Assembly (NCBI GenBank): GCA_028704435.1 | Contig: JAQWFL010000009.1 | Coordinates: 35,146 to 99,145, forward strand | Source: Anaerostipes sp. | GTDB taxonomy: Bacteria; Bacillota; Clostridia; Lachnospirales; Lachnospiraceae | Reading direction: 5' to 3' | DNA: 64,000 nucleotides | Part shown: positions 46,399 through 56,235 of the stretch, piece after piece | Position numbering within the stretch: the first letter of the stretch is position 1 | Layout of the letters: every line of letters begins with the position of its first letter | The notes under the pieces: model-generated | Databases searched by the model: none | The model's input: only the letters and a program-made list of their open reading frames with translations | What the model was told of the DNA's origin: nothing | Translations under genes and position numbers: made by a program

Positions 46399-46431
46399 AA
46401 AAAGGACCATCGATAATCGATGATCCTTTTT
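46399..46431. terminator. Bidirectional terminator after guaB
   Basis: 15-bp stem (46399-46413 with 46417-46431, one mismatch), 3-base loop, A and T tracts on both sides. From 46,432 to 46,608 no gene is recognisable. Confidence 0.85.
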
Positions 46432-46608
46432 CTTTTATAATAGAATTTGATATTTTTGAGATTGATTTTAATGTGACTAAACTATGCCACGGCTTTGAGA
46501 ATAGTATTGCCTCTTCAAATTCCTCATATAAAATGTTCTCTTATTATAAATCATTTTCCAGCGTTGTCATCACTTTTTTGGTGAATGGCTTGTTTTTCTG
46601 GTAAACGG

Positions 46609-47934
46609 TCACTTTTTAGGATAATTTGTAATTGTAGACTTGGCTTTTGGATAAATCCTTTCCATTTCAGCATCATTAAAATGCTGATCCATGGACTTCT
46701 GCCATGGCTCTACTGCCTCTATTCCACGTTCTCTTTGGTTGTATCTAGTCAATGCCGCATAGGATACTCCCAAATCTGGAATTACAAATAATATCATCAA
46801 CCACGTCACAAAAATTCCTGTTCTCTTAGGAATCTTTTCAATTTTATTTGAAAACCATGGATATAGGTACTTAAACCATATAACAGTTACAATTCCCCAG
46901 AAAAAACAGTAGAGTAAATTAATCCTTCCCCCCAGATTAAATGCCATATGACTGTAATCCCAAAACACTTTTCCAAACGCAATTTCTGAAAGAACACTGC
47001 ATAAATATTCATAAGTTCCTCCAAGAAGTGTTCCAACGAGGAATAAGAAACTATCTCCTCTGTCTTTATATTTATAGAAAAGTGCTGTAATCATTGCAAG
47101 TGCAACACCCCATACAAAGCTGAATTGTCCCCAAACAACACTACTTCGGCTCATCCATGACCCCATTGTGAGACGGCAAAATACAGTTTCAATCATATCT
47201 CCTAAAAATGCTCCAATGACCAAAAGGAGGACAATCTTATAGAACCCACATCCATAGGCAAATGGCTTATCCGCATCTGTTCTCTCTAGTATCTCATCTT
47301 CTAAATGCTTCGCAGCTGGATAAGCTTTTTGAATTCGTCGTTCTACCCCTGCCACAATCCAGGCACTAAACTTTCCACTTAATTTCACAAATGGAATATT
47401 TGCTTCCTCCCAGCGGTGAAGTCTTTTACTTCTCCCCAACAGCAGCATAAAAGAGGCTAATGCATCCACAATGATTAAGGCAGCCACACTCCACAACAGA
47501 ATTGTGGCAATAAATTTAGGAAATATGTGATAGATTTTAAGAAACCATCGATTTCCCCAGGTAATTATAAAAAATCCAAGTATTCCCCATATTATAGTTG
47601 CATATGCACATATGTATCCATCAAAATTCCATCTTGCTTTGGAATAGTCCCACCACTTCTCCTGAAATAATTTCTCAATCCAATGTCCTGCAATCCACTC
47701 AATTACAGTTCCATAAATCATGGCCCCAAGAAAAAGCCATCCTCCACTTAATCCACGAAGCCCTATGGACATGGCAACTGCACCAACTCCATAAATACTA
47801 CAAATAGGTCCGTTTATCAGCCCTCTGTTCACAAATCTTTTTTGTTTTGTCGCTGCGACAATGGTTTCTAATATCCATCCTCCAAAGCTGTATAAAAAGA
47901 ATAAAAACAGCAATTCAAGTCCCTGATATTTCAT
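46609..47934 (-). CDS. PF06541-type membrane protein (putative ABC-transporter type IV/CmpB-like), duplicated
   Basis: 441 residues with about ten helices. Two copies of the CmpB-like unit: the first starts FLFFLYSFGGWILETIVAA with RGLINGPICSIYGVGA, the second GAFLGDMIETVFCR with WGQFSFVWGVALAM. Despite the family name no ATPase partner is encoded here and the function is unknown. Start 24 bases after xylB with a GAGGAG site, so possibly cotranscribed. Confidence 0.8.
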   Translation of the reverse strand: MKYQGLELLFLFFLYSFGGWILETIVAATKQKRFVNRGLINGPICSIYGVGAVAMSIGLRGLSGGWLFLGAMIYGTVIEWIAGHWIEKLFQEKWWDYSKARWNFDGYICAYATIIWGILGFFIITWGNRWFLKIYHIFPKFIATILLWSVAALIIVDALASFMLLLGRSKRLHRWEEANIPFVKLSGKFSAWIVAGVERRIQKAYPAAKHLEDEILERTDADKPFAYGCGFYKIVLLLVIGAFLGDMIETVFCRLTMGSWMSRSSVVWGQFSFVWGVALAMITALFYKYKDRGDSFLFLVGTLLGGTYEYLCSVLSEIAFGKVFWDYSHMAFNLGGRINLLYCFFWGIVTVIWFKYLYPWFSNKIEKIPKRTGIFVTWLMILFVIPDLGVSYAALTRYNQRERGIEAVEPWQKSMDQHFNDAEMERIYPKAKSTITNYPKK

Positions 47935-47958
47935 CTTATGTCTCCTCGCCTTTCGCTA

Positions 47959-49416
47959 TTAAAAAATTTCTTTCAGCGAAGGATATATTTTCTTAAATTT
48001 TCTATATTGAGTTTCATACTTTTCTACTAATTCCGATTCTGGCTCCACTGTTTCAACAATATGCACCAATTTCTCTGCAGCATCCTGAACACTTTTAAAT
48101 TCGCCACAACCAACTGCTGCAAGCATAGCTGCTCCATATCCTGGACCTTCTTCACTTTCAATCACATCCAGTTTTAAGTTCATAATATTTGCAATCATTT
48201 TCTTCCATAGCGGACTTTTTGCTCCCCCACCACAAATCTTTGTTCTTTGAATATTTATTCCAAGACTTCTTGCAACTTCCAAAGAATCTCGAAGACCAAA
48301 GGCAACTCCTTCTAACACAGCCTGAGTCATCTCTTCTCTTGTGGTATCCATACACATTCCTAAGAATACGGCTCTAGCATTTGGATTATTATGTGGAGAA
48401 CGTTCCCCCATCAAATAAGGCAGATAGAAAACAGAATTCTCACCAAGATTTTCAATGCCCTCTTGTTCTTTTCCATAATCTTTTGTCTTTAAAATCTCAT
48501 CCATCCACCATTTATTACAAGACGCTGCACTTAGCATACATCCCATTAAATGATAGGACCCGTCTGCATGTGCAAAAGAATGTAATGCATTGTGAGAGTC
48601 CACAGTAAAACTGTCACTTGAAATGAAAATAGTACCTGACGTTCCAAGAGAAATATTACACATTCCATCTCCCACAGTACCGGTACCTACTGCTGCCGCT
48701 GCATTATCTCCAGCCCCTGCGATGACTTTTACATTTTCAGATAAACCAAGTTCCTGTGCAATATTTGATTTTAAGGTTCCAACAACATCATAACTTTCGT
48801 ATAATTTAGGAAGCTGTTCTTCTTTTATACTGCAAATCTCCAACATGTCCTTGGACCAGCATTTATTCTTTACATCCAGAAGAAGCATCCCTGACGCATC
48901 AGAGTAATCGGTACAAAAACTTCCTGACAATTTGTATGCAAGATAATCTTTTGGAAGCATTATTTTACATATTTTTTTAAAGTTCTCTGGTTCATGTTTT
49001 TTTAGCCAAAGAATCTTTGGTGCTGTAAATCCTGCAAATGCAATATTGGCCGTATCATCTGAAAGTCGATCTTTTCCAATTACATCATTTAGATAATCAG
49101 TCTCCCCTTGTGTTCTGCCATCATTCCACAAAATTGCTGGTCGAATCAACTGGTCATTCTTATCAAGGATAACAAGACCATGCATCTGTCCACCAAAGCT
49201 GATTCCTGCAATTCTATCTTTGTCAAAATCTTTGATTAGCTCCTTGATTCCATCCATAGATTGAAGAAACCAATCTTCTGGTTTTTGCTCTGACCACCCA
49301 GTATGGGGAAAATATAACTTGTATTCTCTAGATACAACATTCTCAACTTTTCCCTTCTCGTCCATTAAAAGAATTTTTACTGCCGACGTTCCTAAATCCA
49401 CACCAATATATAACAT
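47959..49416 (-). CDS. xylB: Xylulokinase (FGGY family)
   Basis: 485 residues. N-terminal phosphate-binding GVDLGTSAVKILLMD, substrate residues in FGGQMHGLV (Met-His-Gly typical of xylulokinases), and the adenosine motif ICGGGAKSPLW. It phosphorylates D-xylulose to xylulose 5-phosphate for the pentose phosphate pathway. No xylose isomerase or transporter is adjacent. AAGGAGG precedes the ATG. Confidence 0.92.
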   Translation of the reverse strand: MLYIGVDLGTSAVKILLMDEKGKVENVVSREYKLYFPHTGWSEQKPEDWFLQSMDGIKELIKDFDKDRIAGISFGGQMHGLVILDKNDQLIRPAILWNDGRTQGETDYLNDVIGKDRLSDDTANIAFAGFTAPKILWLKKHEPENFKKICKIMLPKDYLAYKLSGSFCTDYSDASGMLLLDVKNKCWSKDMLEICSIKEEQLPKLYESYDVVGTLKSNIAQELGLSENVKVIAGAGDNAAAAVGTGTVGDGMCNISLGTSGTIFISSDSFTVDSHNALHSFAHADGSYHLMGCMLSAASCNKWWMDEILKTKDYGKEQEGIENLGENSVFYLPYLMGERSPHNNPNARAVFLGMCMDTTREEMTQAVLEGVAFGLRDSLEVARSLGINIQRTKICGGGAKSPLWKKMIANIMNLKLDVIESEEGPGYGAAMLAAVGCGEFKSVQDAAEKLVHIVETVEPESELVEKYETQYRKFKKIYPSLKEIF

Positions 49417-49463
49417 TGGTACCTCCTTGCTTTTCTGCTTATTCTTTGCTATAGCTTTTTATT

Positions 49464-51512
49464 TTAATACATCTTTAGCACAGAATACATTTCATCATCA
49501 TACTTCTTTGTATATAATAACATATTATCCTGAATTAACTCAATCTCATCTAGCTTATCTGGAAGGTCAATCTTTTTCTTGTCCTTCGTTTTCATATAAT
49601 ACAAGTATAAAGAACTCTTTTCCTTCAAAGAATCATATTCTTCCCATGCCATTTCCTCTGGATTTCTATCACATGCTAACCAGTCCTCCGATGGATTTGT
49701 TTTTGTATCTTTTCCATTTTCCTCATACTGGTAAAGTAACAGTGATTCTTCCCCTTTGTCGCAAAGATAATAAAGTTTTCCGTTTTTCACTATAATGTTT
49801 TTGTAAAGGACTTTTTCATAAGAGTTTTCCAGTTTTTTAGTCCACTCTTGTCCTCGCACATATTTTTCTTTTAACGTGTTTAAATCTACTTTCTTGATTC
49901 CATAACTTTCTACATCAAAATAATAAAAACCATTTTTATAGAAATTCATATTAGAACGTACGTCCTCCGCAACAGTTTCTACCTTTTTTGTGTCTGGATT
50001 CACTCTTGTCACAATAAGTCCTCCAAACATAATATATATCTTATTTTGATAAACATAAATTCCATCCATGGAAGGATCATCTAGTTTTGAGTTCATTTCA
50101 ACTGCTTTTGCTGCATCCATAATCTTCTTTTGTTTTTTACCATCTAGACTGCATTCATATAAGGATTCATCATAAATATAATATAATTTATCTTTGGAAA
50201 CCGCCATTCCTATTTGCCTATTTTCTACTGATTTTTTTAAGTTTACAAGGATTACCTTTTCTTTGCTTCTTCGATCCACCCGAACAATCTGAAATTTTGA
50301 ATTGGCATAAAAAATATAAGAATCCGTAGTGATAAGAGAAGACCCTCCCTCTGATTTTCCTCTCATGACTTTTTCATTCTTCCAGTCGATTAATTCAGAT
50401 AGCAACAACTTCTCCTTTGATGTTTTCTCTTCTTTTACATCAAGCTCCATTGTCTTATATTTATGTTGAGAATTATCTATATACACTAACATATCGCCTA
50501 TTAACACTTGTAAATCCTGTACATCATTTGGAAGTAATTTCTTTGTTTTAGCTCCTGTCTTTATATTTAGAGTCTTAATATAATCTCCTTCTTCATATCC
50601 AATGACATCTCCATCCTGAACACTATATATCAAATTATCTCCTACATGAAGAACTTTCTGGTCAGCTTTCTTTTCACGATACAAATAAATATCTGCACCC
50701 TCTCCACCTTCTGATACACGACCACCTTGTGCCGCTGCATAATAAAGCTTTCCATCCACAACCATTAATTTGTTATAATATCGAATCTTTTTATCCGACC
50801 CTTTCAGATTTCTCTCATAATCTCTTTTTCTAACTAGCTCTTGCTTTAAGGAATGTATATTCACCCGGTATATACTTTCTCTTCCAGATGTATAATAAAA
50901 ATAATTTTCATAAAAACAGCTGTCATCAATATCTTCACCAAAAACATTGAATTTCTTTGATGAAGTATCATATTGGCCTGTCCATCCACTTACCAGCAAA
51001 AATAGCTTTCCCTGATACATTTGAAATCCGTCTATTCTTCTTTGATTCTTTGAAACATCTTGTAAATCATCTCCGGCTACTATTTTTTTAGAATGATTTC
51101 CATTAAAATCGCATTGATAAATCACGTTTTTGTATAAGTAATAAATCTGATTGTTTGAAATCGCCAGTGCAGTTGGACAAGTATCCCCATCCTTAGCACC
51201 CTCTAACTTCTTAATAGTCACTTTCTTTTTTGTATACTGATTGACCCTAATTAAGTTTTCTGTTCCATCTATATAAAATAAATAAGTATTATTTCTTATA
51301 ATCGTTGAATCCCATTGTGAATCTTCAATGCTCTGACCAATGGTTTCTTTTTCCCAGTTTAAAAGTTTAGTTATTGGCAGTTTTTTCATATTCTTTGTTG
51401 CCTCAACGGTATCACTTTTCACATTTTTACTGGTGTTTTTCCCACATCCTGCTGACATAATAATAACTGCCGCAGCCAATGGTACAAAAATAAATTTACT
51501 TCTTCTTCTCAT
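49464..51512 (-). CDS. Large DUF5050-type beta-propeller lipoprotein
   Basis: 682 residues. Signal peptide with lipobox SAGC (RRRSKFIFVPLAAAVIIM then SAGCGK). The mature part has repeated strands such as IYYLYKNVIYQCDFNGNHSK and KLYYIYDESLYECSLDGKKQ, DUF5050-like WD/propeller units arranged as two similar halves (each opening LLSELIDWKNE or LLNWEKET). It is anchored outside the membrane; ligand unknown. Likely monocistronic. Confidence 0.78.
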   Translation of the reverse strand: MRRRSKFIFVPLAAAVIIMSAGCGKNTSKNVKSDTVEATKNMKKLPITKLLNWEKETIGQSIEDSQWDSTIIRNNTYLFYIDGTENLIRVNQYTKKKVTIKKLEGAKDGDTCPTALAISNNQIYYLYKNVIYQCDFNGNHSKKIVAGDDLQDVSKNQRRIDGFQMYQGKLFLLVSGWTGQYDTSSKKFNVFGEDIDDSCFYENYFYYTSGRESIYRVNIHSLKQELVRKRDYERNLKGSDKKIRYYNKLMVVDGKLYYAAAQGGRVSEGGEGADIYLYREKKADQKVLHVGDNLIYSVQDGDVIGYEEGDYIKTLNIKTGAKTKKLLPNDVQDLQVLIGDMLVYIDNSQHKYKTMELDVKEEKTSKEKLLLSELIDWKNEKVMRGKSEGGSSLITTDSYIFYANSKFQIVRVDRRSKEKVILVNLKKSVENRQIGMAVSKDKLYYIYDESLYECSLDGKKQKKIMDAAKAVEMNSKLDDPSMDGIYVYQNKIYIMFGGLIVTRVNPDTKKVETVAEDVRSNMNFYKNGFYYFDVESYGIKKVDLNTLKEKYVRGQEWTKKLENSYEKVLYKNIIVKNGKLYYLCDKGEESLLLYQYEENGKDTKTNPSEDWLACDRNPEEMAWEEYDSLKEKSSLYLYYMKTKDKKKIDLPDKLDEIELIQDNMLLYTKKYDDEMYSVLKMY

Positions 51513-51617
51513 TTTTTCTCCTTTTTATTTTTTCTTTTTATTCCATATATTACTATATCCTACTCCTCTTTTTCTTGTATCAAATTTTTGTTAAGGTTCT
51601 ATAACAATTTGCAACAG

Positions 51618-51650
51618 AAAAGCTCCCCAGGTTTTATCCTAGGGAGCTAT
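51618..51650 (-). terminator. Terminator of hsp20
   Basis: Stem AGCTCCCCAGG / CCTAGGGAGCT (51621-51631 with 51638-51648, one mismatch), then TTTTCTG on the minus strand. Confidence 0.8.
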
Positions 51651-51660
51651 CTATCCTCTA

Positions 51661-52098
51661 CTAGCCTTCAATTGCAATATATTGGTCTTGCTCTACTTTC
51701 TTGTGTTCTTTTTTAGGAACCATAAGTTTCAAAATACCATCTTTAAATTGTGCATGTACATCTTTCTCTGTAACATCCTCTCCTACATAGAAGCTTCGGC
51801 TCATAGAACCTGAATAACGTTCACGTCTAATATACCTGCCATCATCATCCTTCTTATCTTTATCTAGGCCTTTGCTTGCTTCAATGAATAAATATCCATT
51901 CTTTAATTGAAGTTTAACATCTTCCTTCTTAAATCCAGGCAAATCTACATCAATCTCGTAGTCTTTCTCATTCTCTTTCACATCTGTCTTCATGATACGG
52001 TCTGCATGCTTTCCATAAAGCATCTTGTCCACATCAGGGAAGGAAAAGTCCGTCCAATCATCAAATAATCTTTCACCAAAAATACTAGGCATCAACAT
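51661..52098 (-). CDS. Small heat-shock protein Hsp20 (alpha-crystallin family)
   Basis: 145 residues. Alpha-crystallin core with VDLPGFKKEDVKLQLKNGYL, RYSGSMSRSFYVGEDV, and the C-terminal GILKLMVPK motif. It holds denatured proteins for refolding. AAGGAGG precedes the ATG at 52098. The promoter contains a CIRCE element laid out exactly as at clpB, so both answer to HrcA. Confidence 0.95.
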   Translation of the reverse strand: MLMPSIFGERLFDDWTDFSFPDVDKMLYGKHADRIMKTDVKENEKDYEIDVDLPGFKKEDVKLQLKNGYLFIEASKGLDKDKKDDDGRYIRRERYSGSMSRSFYVGEDVTEKDVHAQFKDGILKLMVPKKEHKKVEQDQYIAIEG

Positions 52099-52166
52099 AA
52101 GTCATTCCTCCTTTACTATGTGACATAAAACGTCGCCTATAACTCTACCTCTTTTGTTCTACTTAT

Positions 52167-52209
52167 GTTATAACACATATAATTAGCACTGTCAATGGGA
52201 GAGTGCTAA
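52167..52209 (-). promoter_or_regulatory. hsp20 promoter with embedded CIRCE
   Basis: CIRCE TTAGCACTG-N9-GAGTGCTAA at 52183-52209. Minus-strand TTGACA (52195-52190), 17-base spacer, TATAAC (52172-52167). Same overlap and same variant base as at clpB. Confidence 0.9.
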
Positions 52210-52284
52210 TTTATTTTCCTTTCTTCCTTCATAGCACTTATGCATATTTTATGCTAAAATACATTTGAAAAGAGGAGTAATACT

Positions 52285-53847
52285 ATGAATGAAGGACCAT
52301 ATAAAAAAAATAATCCACATCGCTTTTCTATCTCCATTGTCTTTGGCGGCATTGGGGTTGGAATCGTCTCAGGATGTGTAACAGTTATCTATCGATTACT
52401 ATTAAATCATGCAGAAGCAATATTGTTTTCTATTATTAATTACACCAAAGGACATGCCTTTCGCATTGCCATATGGATACTGATTCTTGCTATCTTAGGT
52501 ATTATTGTGGGAAAATTAATTGCCTGGGAAGGCATGAGTTCTGGAAGTGGTATCCCCCAGGTGCAAGGAGAAATGCAGGGGTATCTAAACCAAAACTGGT
52601 GGAAAGTTCTCACCTCTAAGATTATAGGTGGAACCCTTTGTATTCTAGGAGGTTTATCTCTTGGACGTGAGGGGCCCTCGGTTCAGCTTGGTGCCATGGC
52701 GGGAAAAGGCCTTGCAAAAGTCACCAAACAAAGTACAACGAAAGAACGAATCATGATTACTTGTGGTGCAGGCTCTGGACTTGCCGCCGCCTTTAACGCA
52801 CCTCTTGCTGGTGTCATGTTTTCTCTCGAAGAAATTCAGAAGAATTTTAATGCATCTATTCTCGTATGTGCCATTACTGGAGCGGCCTCAGCTGATTTTA
52901 TTTCCAAAAATGTATTTGGACTATCTCCAGTATTTCACTTTCAACTTGAACATGTTCTAACATTAAAGTACTACTGGACTCTAATTCTCCTTGGAATTGT
53001 TCTTGGATGCTTCGGTGCCTTATATAACTTTATTATGCTAAAAGGACAAGATATTTACGGAAAAATTTCATGGATAAAAAAAGACTATATCATTGTGATT
53101 CCATTTTTAATTTCTGGTATCCTTTCCTATCAGCTTCCTAGTATTCTAGCTGGTGGGCACGCCATGATTGAATTGATTACCAACCATCGTCTAATGATGA
53201 CTACTATGATTGTTTTCCTCATTGGAAAATTTATATTTTCAGCGATATGTTTTGGGTCTGGCGCTCCTGGTGGAATTTTCTTTCCACTTCTTATTTTAGG
53301 TGCTTATCTTGGTGCTATTTTCGGAACCATTGTCACAAGTGCTACTGCATTGACACCTGATTATATTACAAATTTTATTGTACTTGCCATGGCGGGATTC
53401 TTTACTGCCATTGTAAGAGCACCAATTACGGGAATTATCTTAATCGCAGAAATGACAGGAACTTTTGAACATTTTCTATCTTTGGTTGTTGTAGTGATGG
53501 TATCTTATGTCATTGCACATTTACTTGGCAGCGAACCAATTTATGAAAGTCTTCTTGGTCGTATTTTAGCTAAAAAAGGAGTTCGTCAAGACAACTATAC
53601 ACAAGAAAAAGTTCTTGCAAGCTTCTGTGTTGGTGGTAATTCCCTTGCCATCAACCAAAAAATCAAAGACGTACTTTGGCCTGAGCATTGTTTGATTGTT
53701 ACCATTCACCGTGGTAAAACTGAAATCATTGCAAAAGGAAGTACCATTGTACATCATGGAGATATTCTTGTAGCCTTGGTAGATGAAGAATATTTAGGAA
53801 TGGTTACTGAAAGCTTTCAACTAATTTGTGGAGAGATTCAGATATAA
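52285..53847 (+). CDS. ClC-type chloride/proton antiporter with C-terminal TrkA_C domain
   Basis: 520 residues. Selectivity motifs SGSGIPQV, LGREGPSVQLG (gating Glu present) and GAPGGIFFPLL, about twelve helices. The final ~80 residues (FCVGGNSLAINQKIKDVLWP onward) form an RCK C-terminal/TrkA_C domain, as in EriC-like Firmicutes proteins. It exchanges chloride (or fluoride) for protons. Monocistronic with a terminator; GAGGAG site. Confidence 0.92.
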   Translation: MNEGPYKKNNPHRFSISIVFGGIGVGIVSGCVTVIYRLLLNHAEAILFSIINYTKGHAFRIAIWILILAILGIIVGKLIAWEGMSSGSGIPQVQGEMQGYLNQNWWKVLTSKIIGGTLCILGGLSLGREGPSVQLGAMAGKGLAKVTKQSTTKERIMITCGAGSGLAAAFNAPLAGVMFSLEEIQKNFNASILVCAITGAASADFISKNVFGLSPVFHFQLEHVLTLKYYWTLILLGIVLGCFGALYNFIMLKGQDIYGKISWIKKDYIIVIPFLISGILSYQLPSILAGGHAMIELITNHRLMMTTMIVFLIGKFIFSAICFGSGAPGGIFFPLLILGAYLGAIFGTIVTSATALTPDYITNFIVLAMAGFFTAIVRAPITGIILIAEMTGTFEHFLSLVVVVMVSYVIAHLLGSEPIYESLLGRILAKKGVRQDNYTQEKVLASFCVGGNSLAINQKIKDVLWPEHCLIVTIHRGKTEIIAKGSTIVHHGDILVALVDEEYLGMVTESFQLICGEIQI

Positions 53848-53852
53848 TTCAT

Positions 53853-53892
53853 ACAAAAAGGAGACTATCATTGGTAATAGTCTCCTTTTTGT
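53853..53892. terminator. Bidirectional terminator between the ClC and aldo/keto reductase genes
   Basis: 16-bp perfect stem (53853-53868 with 53877-53892) with A5/T5 tracts; it serves both convergent genes. Confidence 0.88.
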
Positions 53893-53918
53893 ATTCTAAC
53901 CCCTCATATATTTTAGGT

Positions 53919-54803
53919 TTACATTAAATTTCCAAATCGGTCTTTTTTTAATTTTTGTTTCTTTTCTTTTAGTTCATCCAAAAGCAAAAATCTATATGTT
54001 GCTGGATCATCACCGACTCGTATTTGTTTTTTTGTCAACTGATCCATTTCTTTCATTTCGGTCTGGGTCAATTTAAAATCAAAAATATCTTTATTTTGAA
54101 GAATTCTATCTGGATGTGAAGATTTTGGAATAATCCCAAAACCATTCTGCAAATGCCATCGAAGAATTGTTTGTGCTGTAGTTTTCTCATAACGTTCTGC
54201 AATTTTCAAAATCACAGGATTCTTTAACACTTCACCTCCAACCATAAGCGGACTCCATGCAATAGGGAAAATATCATTGTTCTTACAGTAATCTATAATC
54301 TCATATTGATGTAAATATGGATGAGTCTCAAATTGGTTTACCATAGGCATTCTTCCTGTGGCTTGTGCTGCTTGCTCCATATGTTCTGGCAAAAAATTAC
54401 TGACTCCAATGGCTCGAATCAGACCCTCATCATACATACGAACCAATGCTTTCCATGTGGGAACATACATATTTTCTCCTGGCCAGTGAATTAAAAATAA
54501 ATCCATCTGTTCCAGCCCCATTCTTGTGAGGGTATTTTCAACTGCCATAAGTGTATTGTCATATCCATGAAAACGATTCCGAATCTTTGAAGTAATAAAG
54601 ACATCGTCTCTTTTTCTTCCTGACTGACGGATTCCTTCTCCTACTGCCTCTTCATTTTCATAAGCCTGTGCTGTATCTATCGCCTCATATCCTTGTTCTA
54701 TGGCATACTTTACCAGCTCTGTACACGTTTTATTTTGAAGCAAATAAGTCCCAAATCCAAGAACAGGCATGGACACACCATTTGCTAAAGTTCTATATTC
54801 CAT
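53919..54803 (-). CDS. Aldo/keto reductase
   Basis: 294 residues from ATG 54803 (GAGGAG 7 bases upstream). Catalytic tetrad: Asp/Tyr in DTAQAYENE, Lys in ITSKI, His in LIHWPG; NADPH-site IPKSSHPDRI. AKR5-like family. It reduces small aldehydes or ketones; substrate unknown. It follows the iron alcohol dehydrogenase gene by 41 bases, and the two probably form a detoxification pair. Confidence 0.9.
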   Translation of the reverse strand: MEYRTLANGVSMPVLGFGTYLLQNKTCTELVKYAIEQGYEAIDTAQAYENEEAVGEGIRQSGRKRDDVFITSKIRNRFHGYDNTLMAVENTLTRMGLEQMDLFLIHWPGENMYVPTWKALVRMYDEGLIRAIGVSNFLPEHMEQAAQATGRMPMVNQFETHPYLHQYEIIDYCKNNDIFPIAWSPLMVGGEVLKNPVILKIAERYEKTTAQTILRWHLQNGFGIIPKSSHPDRILQNKDIFDFKLTQTEMKEMDQLTKKQIRVGDDPATYRFLLLDELKEKKQKLKKDRFGNLM

Positions 54804-54844
54804 AGCGCAACTCCTCATCTGAAAAATCCATAGAAATTATTATG

Positions 54845-56053
54845 CTACACTGCTAGTTTAAATATATTAACAATATCTTCAATATACAATTTCTTTACCC
54901 ATCCTACAGCTCCATCTTCATGAACCACACGAACTCGTTTTGCCATTTTATACATTACTTCCTCGTCTAGATTCTCAACTCCAGGTACATCATTTAATTT
55001 TGTTGAAACCCCCAGACTTTGGAAGAATAATTCCAATCGGTCAATTGCCTCTAACACTGTGCGCTCTGGTTTGTCATAATCATAAGAAACTCCCATGACT
55101 CTCGTTGCCCATTTTATAAATAGTGGAAGATTTTCCTTATACACATATTTCATCCATGCCGGTGTAATAACTGCAAGTCCTGCCCCATGAGTTACACTTT
55201 GATATTCTCCTGACAATTCATGTTCAATAAAGTGAGATGCCCAATCTCCCGTTCGTCCCATTCCGGTCAATCCATTATGAGATAAACTTGATGCCACCAT
55301 AACATTGGCCCTTGCCTCATAATTATTTGGATCATCCATTAAAATTCTTCCGCATTCCATGCATGTGTGGAAAATTCCTTCACACAAATAGTCGGTTAGA
55401 ATATCATTTTCTTTTTCTGGTGTAAAATATCGTTCCATAGAATGTGACATAATATCAATAATTCCACATGCTGTCTGAAATGGTGGAAGACTCATGGTAA
55501 GTTCTGGATTTTCAATGGCAAATTTGGCACGGTTAATATCATTGTCACAAAAACGCTTTAGCTTTTCATCTGCTTTCGTAATAACACAGCTATTTGAAGA
55601 TTCACTTCCTGTTGCCGCTATAGTTAAAATCACGCCAAGAGGTGTGCTTTTTTCAGGAACATCCAATGGTACTCCGTCCTTTTCAATAAAGAAATCCCAC
55701 ACATCTCCTTGGTATGGAAGTCCCATTGCAATTGCTTTTGTGGAATCAATAACACTTCCTCCACCAATGGCCAATAGAAAGTCCACCCCTTCTTTTTTAC
55801 ACAGCTCAATTCCTTCATATACAAGTTCTAGATGTGGATTTGGCACTACTTTCCCTAATTCCACAACTTTTAATCCTTCTTCTTGCAGCATATTTATGAT
55901 CTTATCTACAAATCCATTTTCTTTCATAAATCCACTGTCATGATGAACTAAAACTGTGGTACCTCCAAATTCTTTGATCCACTTTCCTGTTTGATTCTCT
56001 GCTTCCTTCCCTACAATCAATCTTGTGGGAGATAAAAATGTAAAATCATTCAT
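54845..56053 (-). CDS. Iron-containing alcohol dehydrogenase (butanol dehydrogenase/YqhD-like)
   Basis: 402 residues from ATG 56053 (AGGAAGAGG site). NAD(P)-site GGGSVIDSTKAIAMG, then metal ligands in GIIDIMSHSMERYF (Asp and His), HFIEHELSG and VTHGAGLAV. Group III metal-dependent alcohol dehydrogenases of this type reduce aldehydes such as butyraldehyde with NADPH. Upstream of an aldo/keto reductase on the same strand. Confidence 0.92.
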   Translation of the reverse strand: MNDFTFLSPTRLIVGKEAENQTGKWIKEFGGTTVLVHHDSGFMKENGFVDKIINMLQEEGLKVVELGKVVPNPHLELVYEGIELCKKEGVDFLLAIGGGSVIDSTKAIAMGLPYQGDVWDFFIEKDGVPLDVPEKSTPLGVILTIAATGSESSNSCVITKADEKLKRFCDNDINRAKFAIENPELTMSLPPFQTACGIIDIMSHSMERYFTPEKENDILTDYLCEGIFHTCMECGRILMDDPNNYEARANVMVASSLSHNGLTGMGRTGDWASHFIEHELSGEYQSVTHGAGLAVITPAWMKYVYKENLPLFIKWATRVMGVSYDYDKPERTVLEAIDRLELFFQSLGVSTKLNDVPGVENLDEEVMYKMAKRVRVVHEDGAVGWVKKLYIEDIVNIFKLAV

Positions 56054-56235
56054 AGTATACCTCTTCCTTTCCTCTATCACTTTTTTAAACTTACTCTACC
56101 CTTTAATTATAATAGACCATTCTTCAAGGCGTCCATGTTTTAAAATTGCACATTTGACAAAAAGTTTTTGACACTTTCTTGATTTTTATGCCCACCATCC
56201 TTTTCTTATGATAAGATGAGACAAAGGAGATTATT

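Noticed and set aside
46432..46608. Possible insertion-sequence end with TCACTTTTT repeats
   Set aside because: Only a short imperfect repeat, no transposase and no target duplication.
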